From positions 7,710,914 through 7,774,913 of the forward strand of contig CM029384.1 of NCBI GenBank assembly GCA_017165825.1: a DNA stretch of 64,000 nt, read 5' to 3'. Below, piece by piece: positions 45,701 to 54,100 of the stretch (positions within the stretch are counted from its first letter, which is position 1; the number at the start of each line of letters is the position of its first letter). This DNA comes from Hepsetus odoe (taxonomy: Eukaryota > Chordata > Actinopteri > Characiformes > Hepsetidae). A program made the position numbers and the translations under genes. The notes under the pieces are model-generated. The model did no database searches. It saw only the letters and a list, made by a program, of their open reading frames with translations, and had not been told where the DNA came from.

Positions 45701-48110
45701 TGCAGAGCTGTGTTAGCGGTCAGCAGTGTGCAGTGTTCACCTGTGAAGCTGCAGGACTGCAGAAAAACACAAGAGCGATAGCGACTGTGGTGGCCCGGCT
45801 CTGGGTCGACACCTTCTTAAAGGTGAGGAAGGGGTGCGGGCTGGCCAGGGGAAAGCAGCTGTAAGGGACCTTTGTCAAATCAGTAGGCAGATACACTATT
45901 GACTCTACATATACAGTACTGTGCAAAGGTTTTAGGCAGGTGTGAAAAAATGCTGTAAACAAAGAATGCTTTCAGAAATGGAAGTGTTCATCATTTATTT
46001 TCATCAATCAACAAAATGCAGTGAATAAAACAAAGAGAAATCTAAATCAAATCAATATTTGGTGTGACCACCCTTTGCCTTCAAACCAGCATCAATTCTT
46101 CTAGGTACACCTGCACACAGTTTTTGAAGGAACTTGGCTGGTAGGTTGTTCCAAACATGACTGTGTTTCAACCTCCGTGTGACATTGATGATCATCAGCA
46201 CCTGTCTGGTAAAACTGGTTGATCAGACACCGACTATAATCCTACAGAATCCCTGACTTTGTGAAAATGTACCTAGAAGAACTGATGCTGGTTTGAAGGC
46301 AAAAGGTAGTAACACCAAATACTGATTTGATTTAGATTTTTCTTTTGTTCGCTCACTTTGCATTTTGTAAATTAATAAAAATTAATAATCATTATTTATA
46401 TTTCTGAAAGCATTCTTTGTTTACAGCATTTTTTCACACCTGCCTAAAACCTTTGCACAGTAATATATATGTGCAATTCTTTTAGCATTCCTTTCCTTTC
46501 TGTTCCCTCTACAGAGGCCTTATGTTAATTATGTCCTCCAGTCCAATGCTTATTATGAGGTAGTGAATGTGCCTTCCAAGATCCAGCCAAAAGTCTTGCC
46601 TAGTGGACAGGCAGAGGTAAGCCTTCAAAACTTTTCTCCGATCGTCTTATTATTGCAGTTTAGTTAATCCCACACATTTGCAGCTCTTAAGGGATTGGTT
46701 TGGATTTCCTTGCAACCCAGATTTTCTTCATTTAGCTGTTCCACTAGGGCTTATTTGGCTTGCTTCTTCTCTTCTTTTAAACCCATAAAACAGTGAAGCA
46801 GTGGGAGTCCTTAACCTTTAGGCCACAGCTGATCCCTTCTTAATTGGCATCCAGATCTTTTTTAAGGTGGCACATATGGTTACGTCCTAATATGTGCAAC
46901 TCTTTAAAAATGAACTGAGATTGAATGCTACAGGAAGCTGTTTCAGGAAACACCAAGTATTGGCTGGAATACCTGGCTGATATTCAAAAAGCAAGTGTAA
47001 GGAGAAGTGATCTAGGATCAGGTTTACAGTGAAACAAAACAACCTTCCTCCAGGAAGGAGCTTCACATAAGTCGACATCAGACACAACATAGAACACAAG
47101 ACAGACAAGACAAGAGTGACAGTGAAGACAAGATTACAAAGAACAATTGCAAAGATAGGACATCCTTCCAACAAGAGACAGGGAGTATGTGCAAGAATGA
47201 GTGGAACAGAGCAGCATTCTCTACCTTTAGCCACATTGGCTAGTCTTTGCACCTTAACGAAGAGAAGGGTGTCATTTCAGTATCAACACTTTCTATTGAT
47301 CTCATGGGAAATGGTTTATATTTGAGTTTTGAGAGGAGCTTTGTTCATGTTTCTATGGAAAAGGTTATGTGACTATTGAATTTAGTGTTTCTTAGCAACA
47401 GTTCTAAAGTAGAAAAGCAAAAACATCTCTATGTGGTCCTTTCAAGACAAACACTACCGTAGTTTGGAGATCTCCAGATGGTCAGAAGGAAATGCCGGTG
47501 TGGTGGATATTAGTATCAATCATTGCTGGGTTTCTGCTTCTGGGTATGTCGAGCATCATCTTTTGGAAGGTATGGCTTGTTTGTTTGTTTGTTTGTTTTG
47601 TACACAAGAGACCACTGTGCCATGTTTGCTGGCATTGTGTTGTATGGAGGATCTAATGAAGATGGTCCTTGGGGGTGTGTGAAGAACCCTTTATTTCTGC
47701 ATATATATGACATAAAGCATCAAGTAGATAAAGAGTAATTTAACTAGACTTTCAGGTGATGTATCATAATTGTACTGAGAATAATACTCAAACCTACTTT
47801 TAGGTTTGTACCTCAGATCTACTCAGTAGTCAAAACTTAAGGAACTGGAAAAGAAAGCGTTCACTTGGACTTTGAAGGTCATATTTTTGCAGAAATATAG
47901 AAAATGCTAAAGGCTTCACTTTAATGAAACTTTAAAGCACCAGTGTACTTTCTCCTTAATGATCAAAACAATTACAAAACAAGAGATTATTGTGGTCCTT
48001 GAGTCTCAGTAAGAGTCTGTTTGCAGGTTGGTTTCTTCAAGCGTAACCGCCCCCTAACTGATGATGCTGATGATGATGATCATGAAGATGATGATGACGA
48101 TGCCACATAG
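19658..48110 (+). CDS. itga2b: Integrin alpha-IIb (CD41), complete, 30 exons
   Basis: Alpha subunit of the alpha-IIb/beta-3 fibrinogen receptor on thrombocytes. Exons: 19658-19821, 20910-21031, 22820-22917, 23695-23854, 24602-24651, 24856-24901, 25768-25890, 26063-26107, 26846-26889, 27133-27195, 27768-27820, 28352-28563, 30697-30882, 31801-31846, 31936-32037, 32800-32855, 34430-34581, 35898-36002, 36085-36152, 37068-37215, 38184-38276, 38942-39021, 39167-39247, 41032-41137, 41714-41863, 44108-44224, 45706-45822, 46515-46616, 47447-47569, 48027-48110. Phases agree throughout; the sum is 1031 residues (human about 1039, also 30 exons). The start at 19658 (aagATGg, strong context) gives a signal peptide; an ATG at 19631 in weaker context would add nine residues. 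Propeller cation loops are DINCDGWDD (318-326), DIDHDGFND (386-394) and DIDGNGYPD (448-456). The dibasic chain-cleavage site is at 869-870, the membrane helix at 982-1004, and VGFFKRNRP begins the tail. That tail separates alpha-IIb from alpha-V, -5 and -8. All introns are GT-AG except intron 22 (GC-AG). Confidence 0.95.
20351..20464. repeat. AT-rich near-perfect palindrome, itga2b intron 1
   Basis: Two arms of about 50 bases are reverse complements with one small indel. The inner 20 bases match perfectly (ttcactaatatatactacat against its complement) around a short loop. A third partial copy of the inner arm lies at 20470-20503. Could be a small foldback element or an expanded AT palindrome. 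Confidence 0.85.
21545..21775 (+). repeat. RTE-type LINE 3' tail fragment
   Basis: 5'-truncated copy in itga2b intron 2. Encodes the LINE end words 'MELPGKRNRGKPKRRFMDV' and 'EEMETDDPLWRPHRSSQKKK', shared with the pieces at 8470-8590 and 37440-37740. Ends in an AAG/GAA-rich run. Confidence 0.75.
22030..22400. repeat. LINE-end scrap and unclassified repeat
   Basis: At 22040-22105 a short copy of the RTE end ('gatgatccactgtggtgact', 'aacaggaacagcc'). It is followed by a stretch reading 'cacaacacctggggcaag' and 'gtgaatcaggtgtaaagagg', in the style of a dispersed element, but I cannot assign a family. Confidence 0.4.
23965..24270. repeat. Possible mariner-like fragment, itga2b intron 4
   Basis: Contains 'gtgcaaaattattaggcaag', which resembles the end of a known type of Tc1/mariner-derived fish repeat, followed by AT-rich sequence. 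No opposing inverted end was found, so it is at best a fragment. Confidence 0.4.
24403..24540 (+). repeat. Young SINE, hybrid B-head, 47 bp before exon 5
   Basis: Head gcagcggtggcctagtggtt as in family B, but the body switches to 'ccccgtccttcatcctgtg' and 'ccagcacccccccaatgact', the LINE-like tail also seen at 40424-40680. Flanked by a perfect 15-base direct repeat, ctgcattttcattgc, at 24388-24402 and 24541-24555. It lies in itga2b intron 4, close to where the branch point should be. Confidence 0.85.
25130..25225 (+). repeat. SINE family A head, truncated
   Basis: Only the tRNA-like part remains: 'gtctagtgttaggatacc', 'aggttcgaatcc', then 'actaccaccattgggttttt'. Lies in itga2b intron 6. Confidence 0.7.
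27679..27760 (+). repeat. (TG)n microsatellite before itga2b exon 11
   Basis: About 28 TG units, then cgg-interrupted units and a tatg variant, ending 7 bases before the exon 11 acceptor (27767/27768). It occupies the place of the polypyrimidine tract, so it may affect how exon 11 is recognised. Confidence 0.95.
28564..30696 (+). other. itga2b intron 13-side stretch with dispersed repeat
   Basis: This is the intron between exons 12 and 13. The part at 29380-29635 ('gtgttgtgggctggacac', 'gacggcaggtgtgcccagtc') has the look of a dispersed element but no assignable family. The rest, apart from the SINE at 30169-30388, shows nothing. Confidence 0.4.
30169..30388 (-). repeat. SINE family B, reversed
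   Basis: Reads on the plus strand from 'gtgacaacccttgtcattgc' to the head complement 'aggccaccgctgcccc'. Short direct repeats acaagtga at 30161-30168 and 30389-30396 look like the target duplication. Lies in itga2b intron 12. Confidence 0.8.
32205..32580 (+). repeat. Degenerate minisatellite, itga2b intron 15
   Basis: About 16 imperfect units of roughly 23 bases with a core like gtgaaaccatgaaaatgggt, e.g. near 32232, 32255, 32320, 32450 and 32475. Unit length drifts and no two units are identical, so it is old. Antisense open frames with His-Phe periodicity here are shadows of the repeat. Confidence 0.7.
34582..35897. repeat. itga2b intron 17 with old L2-like tail
   Basis: At about 35540-35830 the wording 'cgtgcaaactccacacagaa', 'cagagcacccggatg' and 'gacatgcatgtctttgaact' in reversed order matches the common fish L2/SINE 3' region. 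It is much diverged. The rest of the intron shows nothing. Confidence 0.5.
36531..36731 (-). repeat. SINE family A, reversed
   Basis: Tail complement 'agcagatgctcttatccaga' at the left, 'acctcttgaaccagaggtcc' in the middle, head complement 'accctaccaccaccatccc' at the right. Located in itga2b intron 19. Confidence 0.85.
37440..37740 (+). repeat. RTE-type LINE 3' end, truncated
   Basis: Same 3' words as at 8430-8590 ('gacagctcaggttcgatgtt', 'ggagacaaagttagagaagc', 'gagacggatgatccactgcg') with a GAA-rich end. Sense orientation in itga2b intron 20. Confidence 0.75.
38293..38844. mobile_element. Foldback Tc1-derived MITE, copy 4, in intron 21
   Basis: Complete element with ends cagtactgtgcaaaggtttt and 'cttttgcacagcgctg', and ~200-bp inverted arms. 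It fills 552 of the 665 bases of itga2b intron 21 and starts 16 bases after the end of exon 21. Confidence 0.85.
39498..39741 (+). repeat. SINE family B
   Basis: gcagcagtggcctagtggtt head through 'gaatctcagaccagtaggtt', 'accgcggctcacagctacac' and the end 'gacgtagtcactttcactt'. Sense orientation in itga2b intron 23. Confidence 0.85.
40424..40680 (+). repeat. Hybrid SINE: family B head, ATGG tail
   Basis: Starts 'ggggcagcggtgccttgtgg' with box B ggttcgaacccc, then 'cttgagcaaggtgccgtccc'. It changes at about 40545 to 'cgatgggctggcgacctgtc' and ends 'aaaatggatggatgga'. The tail is the same one found alone at 11995-12130, so this copy documents a SINE with a LINE-like tail. Confidence 0.8.
42440..43090. 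repeat. Unclassified dispersed-looking sequence
   Basis: Purine-rich wording such as 'gagaattccacagcttgggg' and 'aatgttgctgg'-like clauses resembles anonymous fish repeats. A single frame at 42534-42806 has no known domain. It lies in itga2b intron 25. Class and limits are uncertain. Confidence 0.3.
43318..43529 (+). repeat. SINE family A
   Basis: Well preserved: box A tctggtggttgggtacttgc, box B ggttcgaatccc, tail tctggataagagcgtctgct, then aaatgctgtaaatgtaaatg. Best-kept family A copy in the window. Located in itga2b intron 25. Confidence 0.9.
45278..45511 (-). repeat. SINE family B, reversed
   Basis: Runs from 'gaaagtaactatttgtgaaa' through 'gcagcagggggcagctattt' and 'gggtacctcaggacaaccta' to 'aacactaggccaac'. 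Located in itga2b intron 26. Confidence 0.8.
45653..45675. repeat. (TA)n microsatellite before itga2b exon 27
   Basis: About 11 TA units ending 30 bases before the exon 27 acceptor; a normal pyrimidine tract (tctttttcccctgtgcag) lies between. Confidence 0.9.
45914..46463. mobile_element. Foldback Tc1-derived MITE, copy 5
   Basis: Left end cagtactgtgcaaaggtttt preceded by TA, right end cctttgcacagtaa. The interior carries the block of copies 2 and 4 in the opposite direction, e.g. 'gacattgatgatcatcagca'. Inside itga2b intron 27, ending about 50 bases before exon 28. Confidence 0.85.
47447..48110 (+). other. itga2b: itga2b exons 29-30: membrane helix and acidic tail
   Basis: Exon 29 starts 'TNTTVVWRSPDGQKEMP' and encodes the single membrane helix 'VWWILVSIIAGFLLLGMSS'. 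Exon 30 gives GFFKR (residues 1006-1010), the clasp with the beta subunit and site of inside-out control, then NRP and a tail of mostly aspartate written as GAT codons. The human tail is also acidic but shorter in its Asp run. Confidence 0.93.
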
Positions 48111-48540
48111 ACAGTTCATGCAGAGTAAGCTCAGTATGCAGAGCGTTCTCAAACTCCAGTCAACGGATTCCACCTTTTCTACAGCTCTCCACACAAATGC
48201 AAATACATGAAATATCCCACAGATACTGCAGATCTTCACTTTTGTTAGTATTGACATAAAGTAGAATAAATACTATTTCTTTTCCTGCTTTATTTGCTTT
48301 TTATGTCTCAATCTTATGTCTTTACGTTGTCTGTCACTGGGGACTTTTTGTCTTTTTATTTATACAAATTTAGTCCAGTTCCTTTTCATTCTTAGCCATG
48401 GTGAATATTCCAATAATATAGCATTTTTATGACGTAACCTTTGTTCATGCATTTAAATTATCGAAGGAGTTAAGTGTTTAATAAGTGCTGTTTGTGATGA
48501 ACTTTTTTATGATTAAACATGTTTATTACAACATTAATCA
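48111..48540 (+). other. itga2b: itga2b 3' UTR, approximate
   Basis: Follows the TAG at 48108-48110. Two poly(A) signals are candidates: AATAAA at 48265-48270 and ATTAAA at 48512-48517. The second is followed by a TG-rich stretch near 48590-48600. Which one is used is not visible. Confidence 0.55.
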
Positions 48541-48975
48541 TTTTGCATTTATTCAACTGTCTACCATGTCCTGCTGTCTTTACTAGTTGGTTGGGGTGAA
48601 GGGGTTATATTTAGCGTTTAAGAGTGCAAATAGGAATTAGAGATATTGTGTAGATGTAAATATAATTTATATAACATAATTTATCATTTGTATCTCATTA
48701 GCTAAGCTATTTAGAGTTAAACACAATTTAAAGTATGTACATCAGTATAAAATGCACCATAGTCTTCAGGCTGATTTCTTCATTAACATCTGTTACAGAC
48801 AGTGGATTGTCTGGCTATAGTGCCAGAACCGCCTTCAGGGACGAGGGACCCCAATCTCAGTTACCTGTGGGCCTAAAAATCTGCCTTGTGAAGGATCACA
48901 TTCTTGAGGAGAGAAAATTTTCAGAAACGGTACCTTTTCGCACATAAGGTGCTCAGACCACCATAGTTGTTTGGG

Positions 48976-49171
48976 ACAGCGGTGGCCTAATGGTTAGGGA
49001 CTAGGCCCCAAGAACAGAAGGTCATTCAGTAGGTTGCCCTGATGTACCCTTGAGCAAGGTACTGTCCCTGTCACTGCTCCCCATGTTTGTGTGCATGGGT
49101 TAAATGCAGAGGTGTGATTTCGTTGTGTTGTGCTGTGTTGCACAATGACGAGAATAGTCACTTTCACTTGC
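48976..49171 (+). repeat. SINE family B between the two genes
   Basis: acagcggtggcctaatggtt head, then 'cagtaggttgccctgatgta', 'tgagcaaggtactgtccctg' and the end 'gacgagaatagtcactttca'. Internally shortened. Confidence 0.8.
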
Positions 49172-49639
49172 TCATACTTCACACAGTGTGGACCGAGGGA
49201 CAAAACGATGATGAAGATGCCTTTCTCCTCAGCAGACTCCCAAAATCACCAAGGCTTCAGATTTTCGAATGAATGAAACCAAAAATACCCAGAGCTCGGT
49301 GAGCCCCAGTACGAAGGGGCCAGGATGTTGTCATTTACAATAAAATGTAGTGAACGATTTTAATGATTTTCTACAACTCTTTCGTTTCAATCTCCCAGAT
49401 TAGTGTGAACAAAAATCCCAGACATATTTGCTGGAATCCATTATGCAGCTGATTGATGGGGATGATCTGGTACTTCAAAATGCAGCTTGCTTAAAGGATT
49501 GTGGCTTCAGATTTCTGCAAAGCTTGTCCAACCTAGCAACAGTTGCCAAGACGACACTGTATAGCTGCGATTGAGGTGGCCCATATGAAACGCCAGTGAG
49601 CGAAAGAGAAGGAGGATGTTGATGTGGACCAGGCTGCTG

Positions 49640-49862
49640 TTTCTCCAGCAGAGGGCACGGCTCGTTTCGGGAGCGCGCGCACCCCGCTCCCCCTCCCCCT
49701 CCCCCATCCCCTCCCCGATCAGGACAATAGAGGCGCGAGGCGGAGCAGCGCGCGCGCTCTGGCAGGGAGTGGGCATCCAGGCGCGCTGATCTGCCTGCCA
49801 GCCCGAGCGGAGCCATGGCCCTGCGGATGATTCGGGACTGTCTGTGAGCCCGGCCGCTGAGC
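49640..49862 (+). promoter_or_regulatory. fam171a2: CpG-island promoter and 5' UTR of fam171a2
   Basis: The most GC- and CpG-rich part of the window, in sharp contrast to the AT-rich surroundings. Contains a C-rich GC-box-like run (ccccgctccccctccccctc, 49682-49701) and several gcgcgc runs, with no TATA box. The island continues through exon 1 to about 49960. The transcription start is not visible. Confidence 0.7.
49815..49847 (+). promoter_or_regulatory. fam171a2: Upstream ORF in fam171a2 leader
   Basis: A ten-codon frame, ATG at 49815 to TGA at 49847, ends 15 bases before the main ATG at 49863. Both ATGs have a purine at -3 and G at +4, so the upstream one could be used and lower main-frame translation. 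It only matters if the transcript starts upstream of 49815. Confidence 0.5.
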
Positions 49863-50468
49863 ATGGCGCCCCGCTGCCCCGCGCTCGTCCTCCTGTTCCT
49901 GATCGGCTGCCTCGGGAGGGCCCGATCCGCCGCCCAGCCCGGGACACTCGGTGAGTTGTGGAGGGGCTGCTTTGGGCTAACCCCGTTTCCTTCCCAGCCA
50001 TTTTTTTTACAGGACGCAAAATGGACTTACATAACGAGTGGACATCAAGCCTTAGTAACAAAGGGTTCTCATGCAGGAGCCCTCCACTTCATCCTGCCCC
50101 GTTCAGCTGAGGGTTAAAGGCAAAACTAGTTAGACTTGGCTTGACTTCAGGACTACATTGGGCTGTTTGATTTACCAGCATGCAAAAAATTGTCCTGACT
50201 TCTGGACTGGTCATCTCGCATTTTGATCCAGATATCCGAGCCCATATCCTATTGGTGTTTACACGTGGCTTTGTTGTGCTGCATCCCAAATGCAAGCCTC
50301 TGTGTGATGTGTCATCCTGATCCTCTTCTGTCACATGACATGAGTGGATCAGTGCCTCCAAATCTGAACCTCTGGGCCTCTGTTTGTGCAAACTCTTCCG
50401 CAAGCACTCCTTTCTTCCAGCGGGACATTAGAGGAATATTAATGGGATCTTTAAGCTATTCTACTCGT

Positions 50469-50511
<43 letters not shown>

Positions 50512-50559
50512 TTATCTATCTCTCTCTCTCTCTATTTATCTATCTCTCTCTCTCTCTAT

Positions 50560-50593
<34 letters not shown>

Positions 50594-50618
50594 TTATCTC
50601 TCTCTCTCTCTGTCTATC

Positions 50619-50655
<37 letters not shown>

Positions 50656-50897
50656 ATTTATCTATCTCTCTCTCTCTGTCTATCTCTCTCTCTCACTCTG
50701 TCTATCTATTTATCTATCTCTCTCTCACTCTGTCTATCTATCTATCTATCTCTCACTCTGTCTATCTATCTATCTCTCTCTCACTCTGTCTATCTATTTA
50801 TCTATCTCTCTCTCTCTCTGTCTATCTATTTATCTATCTCTCTCTCACTCTGTCTATCTATTTATCTCTCTCTCTCTCTCTCACTCTGTCTATCTAT

Positions 50898-50941
<44 letters not shown>

Positions 50942-50967
50942 AATTTGTCTATCTATCTATCTATCTA

Positions 50968-51002
<35 letters not shown>

Positions 51003-51023
51003 AATTTCCTAGTCTTTATCTAT

Positions 51024-51109
<86 letters not shown>

Positions 51110-54100
51110 ACACCCATGGCCAGCAATACTCCTGTGTCTCATTTGCTTGCGGTTCAGCTCACCACAGTGTAACCACCGGCTCTTCCTAAACCCAAACCTT
51201 CAGCCGCAAACATTTTGGCCCGATCCTCCCGAAAGCCTCCTCCTTTTTTTTAGGAACTGTGTACATTTAGTGGTGTGAACTTCTGACCGTCAGTTACCGT
51301 CTTGCACTTTTTAATCCGTCTTCTCTACTGCTCTGCTTTTTCTTTCACTTTGGGTCATCTTGGATCCTCCATTCTGCTGGGGTGTAGAGTTTCCTTTGAA
51401 GTGAAAGCTGCAGATTCCTAAAGCAGCCTCATAAGAAGTTGGCCCATCTGTAATTGAGAAAAGACGGAACTGACACTGTTCCCAGCCTTGTCGGGTTTGG
51501 TGGATGCTCCCAGGCCGAGAGAAAGTTGTATGTCATCAGTTTTCTTCTATTTGTGAATGGAGGAAAAGGGCGCAAATCGTTTTCTGCTGGCTGTCTTGCC
51601 ACCCAGCTGTAGCACTCGGTCGACCATGTTGGAGGGTGTAGTGAAGCTGTCGGCTCTTTTGCATTACAATGGAGTTATGAGGCCGATGTAGCCGACGAGC
51701 AACATGGTGCAGAGCCCCTAAATCCTCACACACTCATCTCAAAATGCAAAGTCAAATAACATCAAACTGATTCAAAGTCCGACACTGTAGGATACACTGG
51801 GGACCTGCAGATCTCGAGACAAGCATGTAAAAAAAAAACCTTCAACAAGAAGTGAATGAATGCCAGTTAAGAGTATTGTTTGATCAGCCTCGTCCCTTCC
51901 ATGAAACTTAAGAAAAATTCTGCACACCCAACGCTACATTAAATATAGGAATTAATTTTATAATTACTAATACTAACCTTGTATCAGAACGGACAACCTG
52001 ACTATTTACTGTTGTCTTTGTGTTTTGTTTTTTTTTCTGTCTATAAAATCCTAAAAAAAGAGGGGAGGAAAACATGTACCTCTGTCATGTTGGCTCCCAG
52101 GAGCCCATATTCATATGTAGTCATGGGTACATACCCCTTTAGTGCAACTCTTATCATTTCATACATATTAATGGTTTGTTGATGCAGTTAATAAACCCTG
52201 GAAGCAGCTACAGTGATAATGCCTGTTCGGTGGGTGCTAATATTATTCAGCAGAACAGCTCATTAGTTTATAAGGACTGGAGCTGAAGCTTAATGAATAT
52301 ATTGATCTAGTTTTCTCCTCCTCTGGCTCTGGAGTAAAAGGGTAATGATGTCTTAATCTTCTGCTAATTAATGTAAGCTTAGTGACTGATTTACCTTAAA
52401 ATGGGAATATTTTTCATCAGACTAAACACAAAGGAACTAATCAAGGCTTCTGTTAACATCCTCCGACATGTGGCTCTATAATCAGATCAGTCTATCGTCT
52501 TTAAATTTCGGGTGATTTGAGCTATGTCTTAACTGATCTTATTTAAGTCAGGACCAGTGAGGGATTTGTAGGCCAATAGACTTTTTTCATATTTTGTATG
52601 AACATAAATTCATATACCTTAATATATCTTAAACATGAATGACATTTATTGCTATGCATTTTAAAATGGTAAAATGAGAAATACGATCATTGCAGTACAA
52701 AATTCCAGTCTTCTAAAAAGATTGCACCTGCAGAGTGCGATACATGTGCAATTAAACCCCAGTACGTAAAATGGGTTAAATGTCAATTTCTGTTCAGTGC
52801 CAATATCATGTATCAGCCCCTGTGCAAAGCCCTGAACCCAAGGGAGATTTCTCCTGTCATTAAGCAATGGATGTCAGTCTGCAAATAGCTGCTTATGAAT
52901 GTAAGTTGTTTTTGAAAGACTGTTCCCAATTCCTTTATGAATCATTTTGTTCCACGTTGCTATAAATGGAAAGTTCAGAAGTGGATTTGTGTTGTGGCTG
53001 GAATCTGCACTTTGACAGTCAGTATTGATCAGCAAGCACTTAGAGATTGTATTGATCAGCGCACCTTGATTTTTGAGAAATTGATGACAGCAGTTTGTTG
53101 CTATGTGGGAGGGCAGCACTCTGGCATAGTGGTTAGCACTGTTGAGTCACAGCAAGAAGGTCCTGGGTTTAATTCCCAGGCATGGCATTCCAGGGCATTT
53201 CTGTGGAAAAAGAAACTCTGGAGTTTGTGCTTCTCATCTGTGTGGGTTTCCTCCCACCATCTGACATGCATGTCAGGCGAATTGGAGGTGCTAAATTGCC
53301 CCCTAGGTAGGTAGGTGTGTGTGTGTCTTGCGATGGGCTGGTGACCTGAAAAAGTTAACTTCAAAGTGACTGTTTGTCATTGTAAAAGACATCGGGCAGC
53401 TATTTAAAGTCCCCGGGGAGCAGTGATGTTGCCCTGTTAAATCCAACACTCGCTTTAGATCTGCTTTAGGTTCCTGGTTGGGTCTGATGAGATCGTCAGG
53501 GTTTTTCTTGCCCAAATGAGTATTTGCAAAGCAATTGCACATCCCCTTTCTCTCAGATGAAGTGTTCTCATTCAGATCTGTTTTTCTCTTGAGTCTGACT
53601 GTACATCCCAATACATAATTGATACTTTTCTTTCATAAGGTCGGTTGCAGTCTTGACTGAGCCCTACAGTCCTTCAGCTGTCATCAGAATCAGTCACATG
53701 AAGTGAATGTGATATTCAGTCTTGCATTATTTGGAAATTGTATTAAAACCCCATAAGGCTGTGATTAGATATACTTGCATTTATCTCACTGTACAGCTGA
53801 TACAGTGCTGCCTGAATAGAAGGCTTTGATGTTGGCGAAGTAGTGTCGAGGCCTCAGATGGTTTGTGCTGAATCTGCCTGAAGCATCTACCAAAGCATGA
53901 AATCTTGTTATTCTTGGGGTTTTGTTGTTGCATGGCGAGCACATGACCATCCTAATCGAGCTGACACCCAGTGCAGGCTCCCCTGTGTCGGGACAAAAGC
54001 CTGTGGAAGGAGTGCCAGACGAGGGACTAATGCAAGCTGACTTCTGTGGATTTGGCCATGGCCGCCAGTGCCCCTGGCCAGGTGAACTGTGTCACACAGC

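Larger units (their letters stand above)
31936..46616 (+). other. itga2b: itga2b exons 15-28: thigh and calf domains
   Basis: Residues 471-963. Thigh begins at 'RAKAVVRTKAQLNF' and continues with 'PVSCFTVMMCIG' across the exon 15/16 joint. The genu-region sequence 'ILDCGDDNICVPDLKL' matches the integrin consensus, as do 'GEGAYEAELHV' and 'VVCELGNPMEA' of calf-1. Exon 26 holds the dibasic site 'HHVNKREVQ', followed by a Gln-rich run. The Cys in 'SCVSGQQCAVFTC' (exon 27) fit the calf-2 disulphides that hold heavy and light chains together. Confidence 0.9.

Noticed and set aside
49475..50061. Antisense open frames of 129 and 184 codons over the fam171a2 promoter
   Set aside because: High GC content removes stops by chance on the opposite strand of a CpG island; no recognisable domain.
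50223..51278. Long open frames rich in Ser-Leu and Tyr-Leu
   Set aside because: They are translations of the TC/TATC microsatellite in all frames; no start context, domain or splice logic supports a protein.
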